DNA from: Haliclystus octoradiatus
Lineage: Eukaryota > Cnidaria > Staurozoa > Stauromedusae > Haliclystidae
Assembly: GCA_916610825.1 (NCBI GenBank)
Contig: OU744447.1
Coordinates: 6,889,402-6,953,401 of the forward strand
Direction of reading: 5' to 3'
Length of the DNA: 64,000 nucleotides
The notes under the pieces are model-generated. The model did not search any database. It was not told the DNA's origin and saw nothing but the letters and a program-made list of their open reading frames with translations. Within the stretch, counting starts at the first letter, position 1; every line of letters begins with the position of its first letter. Shown one piece after another: positions 62,829 through 64,000 of the stretch. The position numbers and the translations under genes were made by a program.

Positions 62829-63001
62829 TGGGTGGACAAAACTTTTAGCCTTCTGGAATCCTAGAGGCATTTCAACATTTTCTTCTGAAATGTTTTGTTG
62901 AAGTTTGATCAATAAATCATAAATTTACTAATTTTGTTCTGAATTTGCTAAAACCTTACGGAATCTAGGATTCCAGGATTCCTACTTTTGTTGGGCCCTG
63001 A
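62829..63001. repeat. Family J MITE
   Basis: GGTGGACAAAACTTTTAGCC to CTACTTTTGTTGGGCCCTG; both ends preserved. Confidence 0.7.
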
Positions 63002-63227
63002 TTCACGTGTGTTACCTGTTATTGCGTACACTAGATGAGTGAAACCATAATATGGACACTGTACACAGGGTGTCACAAAGTTTTCAAGCACCTCGATTTA
63101 TATAATGTTGGGCTTGTTAATCTCAATGTATTACTGAATAAGATTAGGAGCACAATCCGTGTGTCACTTTATCAAAGCTACCAGAGCGATACAAGATAAA
63201 TCTCTACACCATTTGTGTTAGTTATAA

Positions 63228-63585
63228 TACAAAGCAATTAGCGCACAATTTCCTATGAGCTGCTGATATTTGGCGCACTCGAGTCAACTCGAAGGCGAAA
63301 ATTACTCGCCGAGGTGGCTCGTAATTTTCTGATGCTTTTTCGTTTTATCCTTACATGCCTCTCGTGCGCCTTATTATAACTAGCACAACTGTTACAAGCA
63401 TCTACATGACTTTGTTGCTCATAAAATGGTTTTGAAAACTACGAATCAAATTGGAATTCTCATTCGTGATATGAAATTCGAATTGCAAGATCGATTGTGT
63501 TTTCGAACATAGTTTTGCTAAGGTGATTTGGCATCAAACTTTAAACCAATCAGCAATAGCAATCATTTTTGTTATAATACAATAA
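63228..63585. repeat. Dispersed repeat G, copy 2
   Basis: Matches 25570-25985 over most of its length, with a different central segment. Confidence 0.65.
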
Positions 63586-63589
63586 AGTA

Positions 63590-63814
63590 TAAAGGTGGAT
63601 TTCCACGAAACGAAAATGTAGCGGCTACTTTTTTTGACGTTCGAAAAACGAGCTATTGCAAAAAAGTAGAAACTGAGCCAACTTTTTTTTCGTCTTGGTG
63701 ATTCGCTTTATCGCCTCCAATCTGACATGAACATCAACTACGCATGCGTTTACGTTCGATTTTTCTTCGAAAAAAAGTAGCCGCTACATTTTCGTCTCGT
63801 CGAAATCTACCTTA
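63590..63814. repeat. MITE-like family H, about 45-bp TIRs
   Basis: TAAAGGTGGATTTCCACGAA and AAAATGTAGCGGCTACTTTT on the left are matched inverted by AAAAGTAGCCGCTACATTTT and GTCGAAATCTACCTTA on the right. TA at both outer ends. Confidence 0.8.
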
Positions 63815-63902
63815 AGGGAGTGCATAATTCGTATGTATCACAGAAGATATATTACACTTAACTAGAAAATGAAGAAATGATTATACATAATGGATATGAT
63901 AT

Positions 63903-64000
63903 AGAGTAACCCGCTTAAGTGCCAGTCAAAAGTGTCAATGGTTTTCTAGGCTTTTATCCGAATTTGCACTTATCCGAAATTGTTTGACAATTGCTTGACC
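63903..64000. repeat. Family C MITE, cut by the window edge
   Basis: GAGTAACCCGCTTAAGTGCC and TTTGCACTTATCCGAAATTG match the copy at 30190-30382. Confidence 0.65.

Overview
This is a 64-kb piece of an animal (metazoan) nuclear genome. It is AT-rich, its genes are split by GT-AG introns, and it is packed with transposon remains. The genes and transposon types (ELAV-type RNA-binding protein, ZRANB2, vitellogenin, Penelope elements, THAP/DDE transposases, DUF6729-like repeats) suggest a non-insect, probably marine invertebrate. I cannot name the phylum or species from the sequence.

Layout. (1) 1-2.5 kb: an ELAV/Hu-like gene with three RRMs, all in one exon, plus a short second exon that completes the C-terminus. 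(2) 2.5-9.0 kb: repeat-rich intergenic DNA. (3) 9.0-46.2 kb: ZRANB2, rebuilt here as 12 exons with one unbroken frame (268 aa). Intron 1 (15.6 kb) is a transposon graveyard holding a 0.9-kb foldback element, LINE and Penelope-like remnants, a decayed THAP/DDE transposon, a complete non-coding mini LTR element (TRIM), a degenerate Gypsy-type RT and a DUF6729-like remnant. Intron 9 (10.5 kb) holds an oppositely oriented two-exon gene for a 128-aa death-domain-like protein, a 41-42-bp minisatellite and a second foldback element. (4) 46.2-54.2 kb: intergenic, opening with a T/G-rich tract. (5) 54.2 kb to the right edge: the first nine exons (560 codons) of a vitellogenin gene with a TATA box, truncated by the window.

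The three main genes are all on the plus strand. They act in RNA binding, splicing and yolk lipid transport, and nothing suggests they work together. Most of the remaining DNA is dispersed short inverted-repeat elements (MITE-like). At least nine families recur, several ending in TACAGT/ACTGTA as Tc1/mariner-type elements do, and some lie within a few tens of bases of exon boundaries. Nested insertions occur in at least three places.

The most useful results not visible from single ORFs are the rebuilt spliced genes, the antisense nested death-domain-like gene, the TRIM with target-site duplication, PBS and PPT, and two unrelated foldback elements that each carry an internal direct duplication.
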